From: Lutraria lutraria
Lineage: Eukaryota > Mollusca > Bivalvia > Venerida > Mactridae
Assembly: GCA_964023205.1 (NCBI GenBank)
Contig: OZ026841.1
Span: forward strand, 32,254,399 to 32,318,398
DNA: 64,000 nucleotides
Reading direction: 5' to 3'
Every line of letters starts with the position of its first letter. Positions within the stretch are counted from its first letter, which is position 1. Made by a program: the position numbers and the translations under genes. Under the pieces are notes generated by a model. That model made no database searches. It saw nothing but the letters and a program-made list of their open reading frames with translations, and was not told the DNA's origin. Below are positions 25,759-37,670 of the stretch, piece after piece.

Positions 25759-27294
25759 CTTTTTTGGACACGGGAGACAAACAAGACTCTTCATCCTTTA
25801 ATGTCAGAAGTTGAAACGACTTAGTCAGGTAAGATCTGTACTTTTTGTTTGTTTTTACTCAAGAAACAACATAATTATGATAATGAAAATTGAGATTAAA
25901 AGGTGCCGAGAATTTAAATGCTTATTTATTGACAACAACATCAATTTAGCAATGTGATGTTATTCATGGAATAAAATCCACGCATACCGTAATAAACTAG
26001 ATAAATACTAATGTTCGTATGAAGAATCCAAAAACATAATGTAACCGGGTTACTTTTATCTTCTTTTTGGTGCTTTGTGTGACTGTGTCTCTTTTTGTAT
26101 TTTAATTTACTTTGGCTCTTTTTTTGTGATTGATACTCTTCAACGTCACGTGATTTTCAGTCAATCAGCTGTTATTGTAAAAGAACGATCATATTTAAAG
26201 AAATTAAAATATTAATTATATCTATTTGAAGTGGTTTATCGAGTTGGATGTTGGTTGGTATAGGTTTATCTAGTGTTTAATCATATTTTCCTTTAATGTT
26301 TTACAGTAATCGAGTTGAAATCGTGTGGAAATATGGTTATTTCTTATTCTTTTAGTTCGGGTTCGAATCCCGCGCTTTTGGTAAACAATGGTGACTTAGT
26401 GAAAACCTTCTAAATCTACAGTTTTATTAATGATAACAATTGTTTGGGATTAACCCTTATTAAATATTTCACTGACTGTTTCTGTATTTGCACCTTCTTT
26501 TAACTTTGCAGGTATAGTAGAGCTTTTGTCAAGATCACGAGATAGTGTTAAGAGTGTTTGGTCCCTTAGACCGGTAAGTTTTGTGTCCTGTGAATTGTGT
26601 ACTGTCTATGTTGTTTTATTTTATTATGTATATGTGTTTAGTTTAGTCATCATTACCTATTGTTGTTTTATTTTATTATGTATATGTGTTTAGTTTAGTC
26701 ATCATTACCTATTGTTGTTAATGTAAGGACTGTGTAGCCACTTAGACTTATTTTATAATTAATTATTGATGCAGAATATTGTTTCAGAACTTGGTATGTA
26801 TTGATTCATGTGACTGACTTTATTTATTGTATATTGCAGGACATTTCCATTCCATGACATATTCCATTCCATGACATATTCCATTCCATGTTAGAGCTAG
26901 CTGCATTAAACCTTGATTGACGTTAACAATTGTGTTGGTGTTCCTCTACCAGTAGTATATTACTGTAACTTTGTTATATTTTATACCCACACCCAGTGTA
27001 ATAGAGTTAGCCCGGGTATAATAACATTTATAATGTCCAATAAGCTTGAAGTAACATTTATTATTAAGGTTTCCTTATTCGTGCTATAAGACTGTACGTT
27101 TGAAACATATGTTGGCTATAAAATCGCAACTACGATTTTCTTGTGCATGTGTTCGGTAAATATTGTTTCCTAACTCCTCTGGTTCTTGTTGTTGGGTGAT
27201 AATGGTGTTTTCCTTTTGTGTCACATGACATGGCATCATATAAGCCACAGTGTTTATGATTTGCTTTGTACTCTCCGTTACACAAAATTCCATG
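25759..27294 (+). pseudogene. Broken GPCR exon 1-2 cassette (copy 2)
   Basis: The exon 1 relic at 25759-25827 has lost its ATG through a deletion of roughly 110 bp and carries TAG at 25822-25824 where the others have TGG. The exon 2 relic at 27227-27294 has its acceptor AG changed to AT and TAA in place of a Glu codon. A 981-bp element (26040-27020) sits in the intron between them. About 350 bp of gene-B-like intron 2 follows, and then homology stops near 27.67 kb. It cannot encode receptor sequence. Confidence 0.8.
26040..27020. mobile_element. 981-bp insertion with imperfect inverted ends
   Basis: The sequence between tgtaaccgggttac and gttagcccgggtata is absent from the matching sites in duplicated blocks 1 and 3. 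ataa flanks both sides (26036-26039 and 27021-27024). It contains a 52-bp tandem duplication (26610-26712), three ccattccatgacatatt-type repeats (26843-26900) and an isolated B-box-like gggttcgaatccc at 26364. No coding capacity seen. Confidence 0.65.
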
Positions 27295-28970
27295 GTGAAT
27301 ATATTATCATTATCTAACATATTTAAAAATGTTGTGAAAAGGGATTGCATCGTAGGCATATATCTTAGTTAAGGTAACAATGTTTAAACACATATAACTA
27401 TATTACCCACCCTTCTTTATAATAAAAATCTTCTTGTAAATGGTGGGATTTAGGTTGTTAAATAATTATATAAGTCTGATATGGCATGAAAATGAAAACG
27501 AGAGTACATGTGAATATGTTGTCAGTAGATATTTAAGCCAAAATATCCATCTTCCCTGCTAATGGTAAATATTTCTTCAGAAACTGGTCGACCTTGTAAA
27601 CGTATAATTTTAGTGAGAATTTCATTAAAATTATAGATATTCACACACTTTTGACAATTTTGTCTACGAATCTGTAAAATGATACATGTATTCTGCAGAA
27701 TTTATATCCTAAAATGATAAATATTTAACAATTAAACAACCCTAACAATAATAATGAAGCACAGTTAGATTTATCTAAATAGCTGTTTGGGATTATTAGA
27801 CTGGAAAAGGTCGGTATGAACATTTATGTCCCTTTTAACATGATAGGTCATTCCTACATTGAAAATATGTATTATTGCTATAATTCGTATTTGGAGTTCT
27901 CGTGCCGTTGCTAAAGTGATCTTGCTTTGATAACACCATTGTAGTGTGATCGTGAACGTCCTCACGAGCTCAAGTGTGTTTATTCGATACTAGGGTTATG
28001 TTGAGGTAAGAGTGCCGCTGTTTTAAAATTTGATTCTTTCGTGACTTTCTCCCATTGTCTAAACGTTTGGCACAATTTAGACATTTTCTGGTCATCTTAG
28101 ATCGTCGACGCGTGTAATGACACATAAATCCCTTTGTGTAGTTTACATAGAGCTGCTGAACCTGTTTCTTTCTTTTTCGTCATCCAGTTTCATTTGATAA
28201 AGCCACTAGAGTAAGAATGGTAAGATTTATAAACTAATTAATCTCTAATTATAATGTTCACTAATCTTTATTGTTAGTTTGCATTTTCATTTAAGCTCAA
28301 CAAATACCATTACTTTCAAACATTTGCATAGTAAAACCAATATATTTTTGTTCCTTTAGTACTACAACAAATGGTGATATTATTGAGGTGAGAATATTGA
28401 AGATAGGAACACAAATAATCTCATTTTGTTTTTTCCTACGGAGAAGTCTTTATATTAGGGTGCTGTCATTATCATTCAGTTGAAGCATGGCCAATTTCAA
28501 GAACGATAATGATACATAAAAACAGTTATAGAATTATATCAACCTTTGTATAATCACAACCGAATAACAATACATTATCTTCTGAACAGATTTCAATTCG
28601 TTTATATTTTCGACTTGATGATAAAATCAAACGGACATTAAGACCCTTGTTGTTGAGTCCTAAAGGTCCATAGACTTAATATCGAGGTTTTACTATTCTC
28701 TTGGAACTTGTTTTGATACTAACAAGATCGTCAAATGAGAATTTGATGCTAATAAAAATGAAATTCCAAAAAATGAAAGTAGGGCTATTCAAAAATTGTT
28801 ATTTTGATATATTAACGGCATACACATAACAGCCACTATACTAAGTTTTGAACAGAGCATGATTCTTACTTTACAGCAAACGTAGTAAAGTATAGTTTTC
28901 ATAGAGACTTTACTTGAAATCTATTAATTTAAAATATCTTTTTTTAAGATTATATGAGAACTTCACAAAA

Positions 28971-31418
28971 ATGATTTTTTTGGACCCGGAAACAAACAAT
29001 ACTCTTCATTCGTTCATATCAGAATTTGGACCAACTTGGCCAGGTAAGATTTCTAATGTTTGTTTATTTTGTTCTATCGATTCCGTGTATATACTTGTAT
29101 ATTCTTAAGATACTGACAAAATGTAATCAAAACAAGAATTTGAATGTTATGTTCATTAACGACAATATTCAATTTGTACTTAGGTGTAAGTCATTGAACA
29201 GAATGCATGTATATTGTGATTCAGTAAGTAAGTAAGAATATTGATGCTTGCATGAACTATTAATATTTATAAAAGTCCCTACACGCTTGTGGTAATATTT
29301 TGTTACTCTAAGGATTTTCTGTTGTGTGCCAAAAGATTGTACGTTTGAAAAGATATTTGACTACTGAAATAGTTTTCAGTATTGGAGTTAGATAAATCTT
29401 GATTCCTAGCTTTTTCGGTATTGTTTTCGGACATTAATGGTATTTTCTTTTCACAGGACAGAGCATCATAGAAGCCACAGTATTCATCCTTTGTTTTGTA
29501 CTCTCCGTTACACAAAATTCCATGGTGAATATATAATGATTATCTTAGTAATACATACTTATTTAAAACAGTTACGAATAACATTAACCATCCTCTTTTC
29601 TTTGAAGGCGCGATGTTTTCTTGTAAATATTGTTTTTTTACTGACTATTGTTAAGAACAGAAGACTGAATGTAATACCTGTGGAAATTATTAAGTTAAAA
29701 AAAAAAACACATTACAAAGATGAGTCAATGACAAGTACCCAAAAACATCGATTATATCATATGACCGATACACATTATAGTTATGTGCTATTAGAAATCG
29801 TAATGTAGGAAGACATAACATTTGTAATACTTTCGATAAGTAAAAATGTCGTTTTCATAAAATTGGAATAATAATTCTTTATTTAACGAAGGTAAAATAT
29901 ATGGTATTCAAACAACAAATGCAATAAATTTAAATATAAACAATAGCTTCATCTAATATTGAAAATTGACAAACACTTCATGGGCGGCTACACCGAAGTG
30001 GAAAATGGGCCAAGGGGCGTGTTTAAGTCGCTATAAGTATGTTACAAACATAATAAACACCAGACATCGTGCTGTGTGTGCATGGTCTCCATTGGTCGCC
30101 GATGAATGGCTTTATGGTTTACACATGTTTGTAAGTTGGTGTATTTTTTTTTCTAGCGTTCTCTTCAAGTTTGCCGGCGATTTCAACATTTTCTTGTCGT
30201 CTTAAAATCGCGGGTGTTCGCAGTTCAGTTTGACGGCCTTTTATGATAACCATAAGTCGATTGGTGTAATAGAAGATATTTGACAACTTTGCCCTCGATT
30301 TCGTAGAAGACATACATACATTATGCGAAATTTACGTGATGGAATAATGACAACATAAAACCCCAAAAAATTAATATACCTCTGTTATCTAAATTTAAGA
30401 CAACAGTTTGGGTGTTACTTTAAAGAAATGCACGCTACTAGTACTTGCCTGTAGCAAAATTGACATGTACAATATGAACGCTATGTTCCTTATAACATGA
30501 TGGGAATCCATGTTTTGTGCAATGTCTTCTCTGTCTAAGGTATTAAGGGACTAGTCCATTTCAATATTAAACACATGTAATATTATAATAATTCATATTC
30601 TTTTTTGTTTACAGATACTCGTTACCATTTACCGAACCGCAGCCTTAAGGATTGTTCCTTTCATGTTCATTGCAAACCTTGCAGCAACTGATATATTGTT
30701 GTCACTGTCTTCTCCATTCTTCGCCGTCACACGAATAACTCGCCATTGGATCTTTGGCGATATACTTTGCAAGTTTGTATTTTACGCGTGTTTTGTTCAA
30801 TTTACGTGTAGTAGCTTCACTATGATTCTCGTAAGCATAGATAGATATTACTGTGTTAAAATAAACACAAGATGGATAAAACGAAAAAAGGTCGCAATTT
30901 TGTTCCTAATTGTTTGGGTTTTGTCATTCGCTTTATCTCTCCCGACCAACTATTTTCTAGGTGCTAAAACTATACATTTACAAAATGAAACATTCGCAAT
31001 ATGTACTAATCAATGGTCAGGTATGCCAGAATCTTTTGTACGGGCTTATCCCGGCTTTATGATGTTTTTCTTCTTGTTCGGTCCCTCGACATCCATGGTG
31101 GTGATGTATTTTAAACTATATCGACTTATAAACGCAGCCAAATCGCGAGTGATTCAACAACGTTCACGGTCAAACGAGGGAACAAGACGGCAATTGCGAC
31201 TAGTTCAAATGTTCACTGGTATTGTTTTGCTGTACTTCACGAGGATGCTCCCCTGGCTTTTGTCATTAGTACTGCGAATGTATTTTTCCATTTCATCTAC
31301 GTGGCAGGTATTAGCAATCATGACGATAATGAGTACCACATGCATAAACCCGATTATTTATGGGTATTTTAATAAACTTTTACGAAAAGGACTTCGACAA
31401 ATGCTCTGTTGCAAGTGA
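28971..31418 (+). CDS. Class A (rhodopsin-family) GPCR, gene A, three coding exons
   Basis: Exons are 28971-29043, 29457-29524 and 30615-31418, spliced in phases 1 and 0, giving 314 residues. Exon 1 encodes the short extracellular N-terminus with an NNT sequon. Exon 2 encodes TM1 with Asn in TQNSM. Exon 3 starts inside the first intracellular loop and carries the rest: LAATD (Asp73, the 2.50 position), Cys99 and Cys177 for the TM3-ECL2 disulphide, DRY at 123-125, NET glycosylation site at 171, NPIIY at 292-296 and a short tail ending CCK (possible palmitoylation). The third intracellular loop is short. TM6 has RMLP where CWxP is usual. The ligand is unknown; the profile fits a peptide- or small-molecule-like orphan receptor. 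A polyadenylation signal lies at 31863. The paralogue is gene B at 36.6 kb. Confidence 0.9.
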
Positions 31419-31862
31419 ATTCGATGGACTTTGAATATTAGCAAAGGAGACTAAATATAGATATATAGATGCTAACCAAGGTCTATGATTATATGTATTC
31501 TGAATTACAACTAGTTTTGGTCGGAAACGTTTAGACAGCGTTTAGTCGTAAAAGTGTTCTTTAATGAGTTTATAAGAACTACTATGTTATTGTTAGCAGC
31601 GATCTGTTAATAGATTATACGTCATAATGACTTACACATACATAATGAGGTTGGACATGTGTCGACGTCTGAAAAGTAGTTTAAAAAACATATAAACGAG
31701 TCACCTTAGTGTCTATATGATACACAGATGCATGCTTTGTTTTCTTTATTGATATTTATAGTATTGCAGGTATATTTTCTTGCTTATTCGTAATTTTGTA
31801 CAATTGTCATATCGTATCCTGTAATCATATTGTATTGGCAGTGAACATGTATTGTTTTTGAT

Positions 31863-31868
31863 AATAAA
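31863..31868 (+). terminator. Putative polyadenylation signal of GPCR gene A
   Basis: AATAAA about 445 bp downstream of the gene A stop codon. It is a canonical hexamer in the right strand and region, but AT-rich DNA makes chance occurrence possible. Confidence 0.35.
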
Positions 31869-33019
31869 TATATTGAAATGGATTAAAAATTGTACATTAT
31901 ATAATATACCCCCAAAACACCCCACCAGAATCCACTAACAATAGATACGTACATGTGCAATAAATTGGCCTAAACCATACCGTCTCCGACAGTATTGCCT
32001 ATGATACAGTTGAGTTTAAACAGATGTGTCGGGCCCAACATCTCAATCATACTCTAAAGAGAACAAAAACAAAAATATATACAAAGACAAACAAATGTGA
32101 CAGCATACTCAACATTAAAAAAGATAGAACAGGTCTATTTATCAAGAGTAATAAGTCACATTTTAAGTAGCCCTTCACTAAGGCTATACCCATAACGGAG
32201 ATTGCGCTTTTACCTCCCCCATTCTTGTAAGCTTCTCTGCAGATTCAGGATCAAGGAACTCAGGCTAGTGTGTCTGTATGTGGCGTATTTGAAGAAGTGA
32301 AGTGGTGCATTCTGGTGAGTTTTTGGTCCGTTTTCTACCTCAATTTGATGGTTGAGGTTTAAAGCCCGGCAAAAAGGTACAGATCCGCCATTGAATCCGC
32401 CTCTGGAGTATTATGCACGTATTCCCATTCAGTTACAGATCAAACAGCGGTCGAAGTGACAAGTTGGGTAAAAACTATTTAATGCTCATTAAAATTGTAC
32501 TGATTTTTAAGCAGTAATTAACGTTCATGATTGATTTATTACTGACCATCTCTTCTGATATTTCGTTGTCAAAAAAAATACGAAACCATGAATGTAGATA
32601 TATGTCAAGTGCAGTTTGCATGTGAAGTATACTAGCACTACTGTACATAGGATACGATAATTATTTTCTGTCCGAGCGGTATATGAAAGCGTAAACTAGT
32701 TTTAACTACAAATGACAAGTTGTAATGCATAAATGAAATGACAAACTGTACTTATAATATAATTTTCCTGAAGCTTCTTTGTATTTGATTGGAATAAATG
32801 AATGATAAATTTATACAAAAAAAAAAAAAAAAAAAATGAAACAAAACCTAAAATACATCTGGATTGATAAATGATTGAACTGGAAAAATAAAATAATACT
32901 GTCTGACAGAACAACCACAAGTATAAAGTTTTGATTCCAAAATACTTGCGTTTCATACAGTACATAAACTAACTTGTACATAAACCTTGTATAGAAAGAT
33001 GCACGTTAATGCCCGAGGC

Positions 33020-33210
33020 TGACAATTCTGAGTATACACTGTAACTTAGTCAGTCCAGGAACAATAACTGCCGAAAACGTTCCAAACTTGGAATGGTCGA
33101 AACTATCTCAGTTCTGAGTATACACGGCAAGTTAGACAGTGTTCAACCACCCAAAATAAAAGACAATATGAACAATATCCAATTCTGAGCTACGCTGCAA
33201 CTTAGGATAT
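33020..33210. repeat. Degenerate tandem repeat of about 80 bp
   Basis: attctgagtatacactgtaa and variants followed by cttag occur three times (33025, 33110, 33180). Confidence 0.5.
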
Positions 33211-33694
33211 TATTCTTATTGTCATAATAGATAAGCAAAAGCTAACTACCTTAACATTTTACTTACTACACTCACTTCTTGGAGTCTTCCTACAGTCACA
33301 AAAGAATGCAAAGCTACACACTTTATATACCCTGCGCTAGTCGTGAAATCAATTTGATTGGTCAATGATTATCGATGTCTGATTGGATAAAGCGAGGTAC
33401 TAGTATGTCTAACGGAACAAAAAAGAGAGAAATCATCGTTGACATATCATCAATAAAATATCACAACATAAATCTACGAACTACATGTATATACGAAATT
33501 AAAATGAAGATATATGTGATAGCATAGGCTATAATCTTTACACTAATACCGTTGTCCTTGTATATTTGGGTGTATGTCGATTAATGAGGTAATCACATAC
33601 AATATCAACTATTTCTTACCTGATAAATCAATATTAGCAAATGCACTAGATATTTATTTAAGTAGTTTTTATGTTATTTATTTTCATTTTAAAG

Positions 33695-34057
33695 GCTGAT
33701 GGACCGTGCTCTCATGGTGTTGCCATGCTATTACTCCTGGAACGGTGGAAGCTGGCAGGGTATAAGGAAATACCCGTCATGATGACCTGCACCAGTTTAT
33801 CACAGCAGTGGGACAGGCCGCGAGGCGAGCGGATCGTGGCCGAACCTGTCGCAACCATGATAATTGCTAAGCAAGGAAATGCCAATCGTAAGAGGAAGCC
33901 GGTGATGGCTAGTTTAACAGACAAAATAAGAGTTCAGTTTATGAAACATTCAACACAATGCTATAAAGTTTCTGTTTGGGATGAAACTCAGAGTCGTCTA
34001 TTTACTTTAGCTGAGTATGTAGCGGAGTGGTATATTGTATTTCATACTAGTATATAG
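33695..34057 (+). CDS. Orphan exon of a SWIM-type zinc-finger protein (partial)
   Basis: The open frame follows an aaag acceptor at 33694. It reads ADGPCSHGVAMLLLLERWKL, then MTCTSLSQQWDRPRGE and RKRKPVMAS, ending in TAG. The CSH-x-A-LL core and the following CT-x5-QQW-x-PRG stretch match the end of SWIM zinc-finger domains in the proteins (often with YqaJ-like nuclease domains) that are abundant in bivalves; that is from memory of the family. The first Cys pair of a SWIM finger should lie in an upstream exon, which I could not find within 3 kb. It is either the 3' part of a gene with distant exons or a duplicated fragment. Confidence 0.5.
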   Translation, partial: ADGPCSHGVAMLLLLERWKLAGYKEIPVMMTCTSLSQQWDRPRGERIVAEPVATMIIAKQGNANRKRKPVMASLTDKIRVQFMKHSTQCYKVSVWDETQSRLFTLAEYVAEWYIVFHTSI

Positions 34058-34330
34058 TCGTGGGTAAGAGCACCGCATAAGTTATATTATTTTCCTCCTA
34101 TAACATTTAACTTGCCCATTTCTAGCAGTGCCTTCAGTTACAACCAATCAGTTTAGCTTCTTTTTGAAGATTATTATCAAACAACTACTAGAGCCAACAA
34201 GCTTCAACCTTACCAGGAATCAAATCAAGTACCTCAAAAACAGATTCATGTACGGCTGAGATATACCGTCTTTCTTCAGATACTTAAATTGTTTGTTACA
34301 TTTTCATGTGTGAGTTCTTTTCTCGGATAG

Positions 34331-34489
34331 ATTCATATGCATGACAGCGATATTGCCACACTTATGTCCCTAGATGGTTCCCCTATCTCATACCTTGTGG
34401 AGCAACCAATTAACTTTGAGACAATCCAGTATGTAAGTGAAAAGATTGAGTGGCAAGACCTAGCATTTCAAGGGGGTTACATCCTGTAA
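34331..34489 (+). CDS. Possible small exon downstream of the SWIM-type exon
   Basis: After an ag at 34329-34330 there is an open frame of about 52 codons ending TAA. It includes SLDGSPISYLVEQPINFETI and has a gtaagt at 34434. Composition looks protein-like, but I do not recognise a family and the link to the upstream exon is only by proximity. Confidence 0.2.
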   Translation: MHMHDSDIATLMSLDGSPISYLVEQPINFETIQYVSEKIEWQDLAFQGGYIL

Positions 34490-34859
34490 AAGAGGATTAC
34501 AAATACATTGTAAACATCTTGTAATGGTCGAAATCAATTTCTCATATATTTTCTTTCAGGCTCATTTAATCGTGCCACTCTACAAGGCACGGCAAGAGCA
34601 GGGACGGGAGAATTACATTTTCCATACACCACACACATTTCAAATGAAAATGCACGAAGGCTAAAAAGCTTCTCAAAATATTCGCCATTTGCTGTTATAC
34701 ACTTTTCGTGTCGATAAACCAACGCCTATACCATTTATTGCTGAATGAGGACAGATTTTTGTTTGTTGCTGTCATAGGTTCATATGAGTCCTCGAATCTA
34801 TTTCCTCGTAATTCACGTTTCAATTGTGAAAACGAGGCGAAGTCACGCGAGAAAAAGTA

Positions 34860-37670
34860 TATTTGAATGTATTAATCATTTTACCTCATAATAGCACTCA
34901 TTTCCAGTATAGGATAATATGTTCATAAGTGCTTTATATTATATAAATAATACCAATTGTCAACAAAATTGTTAAATCATGCTAATATAAGACATTAATC
35001 AAAAGTTCAAACGGTGAGTCCAATAAACGAGAAGTCCAGTCCAACACATTATTGATCATGTTGAATCGTATTATTGATCTGATTTAATTGTCTTTCTAAA
35101 TCACACCAATCATTAAAAACATTACAAGAAAATTTGTAGAAAAAACAAAACATACAATAGTGTCCCATCTCCAGTATAAAACTTATCAAAACCCCAAAGA
35201 CCCACCAAACTCATAAAATGTACAAAAACTGGGAGCAAAACAAGCTGTCCAATGGTTACCGCCTTGATACAATATGCAGCAAATATACACGGCTTTTAAA
35301 CCGATCTGACAGGCCTAACCTCACACCTACCCATGGGAAACAAAAACGAAAATATACATAAACAAATAAATATAAAAAAAGAAAAATAAGTATATAGCGA
35401 GTTAATTGCTATGTCTTGGTTATTAAAAGTACATTTGGAGTTTGTACGTGCCTCACTTTATAACCTTCAGTCCGTACAAAGGTCAATGTGTTGATGAATT
35501 TGTTTCTCAGTTCAGCAACTTTCTCGGGTATATACTTTTGAAAATAATAACTACATTATTAACTATATTATTTGCGATACAACAAACGAGTATAACAAAG
35601 GACGGTTAATGAATTAATTACATTTTTTACTTTGATACAGAAAATCTTGAAAGGAAATCTGTTGTTTTTTTTCATCATCCGTTTATAGAGATTTAACGAC
35701 GATTCTTCAGCATGGAAGACAAAATTAATAACATAATCTCTCATACTGCGATTCACAAACTTGTATTTAATTAAGGCTTAACTTATCTTTAACATTATAA
35801 TGTTAAATACTTACGGAGGATCAAACACTTAGAATCTATCACAGGAAAAGAATACCACACAGTAAAACCTTCATGTACTTGTTCCTTTCCTTCTCCAACG
35901 AGGACGTTTTAATATTGAGAAGGTAATGTTATCATTAACTATATAATGATTCACAACAAGAAACTAGACAATTACAGCAGCAACTTCAGTATAACAACCA
36001 TCTCAATACCACAGTCACCTTTTATTGACTATATTTCAATAAATAGCTAATAATCTAATTTGTTGATAGTTTGTTTATTTGTTTCATCGGGTTTAACGCC
36101 TTTTTCAACATTGTTTCAATACCGTGGCGGGCGGATATCCTTACCAGCTTTCCTGTAGGCCGGAAGCAGTTCTAACCGCATTCTATCAATAAGCTTCTGC
36201 CAAGCTACCCCACATAATTCAGAGGTGGAGGGCAATTTAACATAGGATGTCATATCTTAAGTCAAATTTGTCACGGACATTTGATGATAGATTACATGAA
36301 TAACATGAAGATCATTTATTAAATCTCAAAGGTTGTCGCAGTATTGAGGTTTTACTATTCTCCATGAGCTAGTCTTGATTTGAACAAAGAGGTGACCAGT
36401 ACGTCTTTTAATGATTTTTCATTGAACCAATGTTATTTATATGGTGCTGCTTGATAAATTGACGTTGAATATACGTAAACGACACACGAGTGACAGTCGT
36501 TTTTGGAAGTTTTTAAGTTTTACTTCAAAACGCACATATTGATAGATTGCCTTTTCATAGACTTTGCTTGGAATTTCTTTGATATATCTGAGATTATATT
36601 ACTTATCATAAAAAATGATTTTTTTGGACACTGAAACAAACAAGACACTTCATCCTTTAATGTCAGAATTTGAAACAACTTGGTCAGGTAAGATCTGTAC
36701 GTTTTGTTTATTTTTTACTCAAGAAAGAACGTAATTAGGCCTATGATGAAATCAAAAGGTGCCGATATTTTAAATGCTGTATTTATTGAAAACAACATCT
36801 ATTTAGTCCTGTGATGTAAGTCATGGAATAAAATGCATGCATACCGTGATTAGTTACTGGTATATTAGTACTGATGTCCGCATGAACAGTCCATAAATAT
36901 AACATCTATAAAATGCCCTACGAGTTTGAAGTGACAATTATTATTTAGGTTTTCTGATTCGTGCTATAAGAATGTATGTTTGAAAAAAATGTTGGAAATT
37001 AAAGCTCAACGTCGAGTTTCTTGTGCAGATATTCGGTTATTATTGTTTCCTAACTCCACTGGTTCTTGTTGTTGGATAATAATGGTGTTTTCCTTTTGTT
37101 TCACAGGACAGGGCATCATAGAAGCCACAGTGTTTATGATTTGCTTTGTACTCTCCGTTACACAAAATTCCATGGTGAATATATTATCATTATCTTACAT
37201 ATTAAAAAAAAGTTGCAAAAAAGAATTGTCTCGTACGCATGCATCTTAGTTAAGGTAACAATGTTTAAACATAATATATTTTGGCGTCCCTTTTTCATTA
37301 TAAAAATCTTTTTCTTGAAAATGGTAGGATTTAGTTTGTTAAATATATATAAGTCTGATATGAAAAATGGCAATGGGAGTACACGTGAATATGTTGTCAG
37401 TTGATATTTAAGCCAAAATAACTAATCTTCACAGCTAATAATATATATATTTTCAGAAACTGGTCGACTTTGTAAATGTAGAATTCTAATGATAATTTTA
37501 TATAAACTATAGATATTCACACTCATTTTACAACTTTGTATTCAAGTCTGTACAACGATACATGTATTCTGCAGAATTTATAAAAAATATATAACAAACA
37601 ACCCCACCATATAATTATAGAGCACAGTTAGATTTATCTAAATAGCTGTTTGTGATTATTAGAAATGATA
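34860..37670 (+). repeat. Segmental duplication block 3 (upstream and 5' exons of GPCR gene B)
   Basis: Carries the functional exons 1-2 of gene B with 1.7 kb of upstream DNA shared with blocks 1 and 2, including the SINE relic at 36080. Confidence 0.85.
36080..36290 (-). mobile_element. SINE relic lacking the tRNA head, duplicate of the one at 25330
   Basis: Runs from gtttaacgcctttttcaaca to aatttgtcacgg with the same truncation as 25330-25545. Block 1 (near 22.4 kb) keeps only the last 35 bp or so. Confidence 0.7.

Larger units (their letters stand above)
23450..27670 (+). repeat. Segmental duplication block 2 (GPCR 5' region)
   Basis: Colinear with blocks 1 and 3, but enlarged by the 981-bp insertion and other unshared DNA near 23.85-24.65 kb. 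Contains the broken cassette copy 2. Its end, about 350 bp past exon 2, matches gene B intron 2 up to about 37.67 kb. Confidence 0.8.
31419..33694. other. 3' flank of GPCR gene A and gene-free DNA
   Basis: A short stretch at 32289-32325 (tttgaagaagtgaagtggtg and onward) repeats 21294-21328. A poly-A run is at about 32817 and a degenerate tandem repeat at 33020. No gene seen. Confidence 0.5.

Noticed and set aside
26330..26395. Possible tRNA gene (gggttcgaatccc)
   Set aside because: The T-arm is perfect, but no A box, anticodon arm or acceptor stem lies upstream at the right distance.
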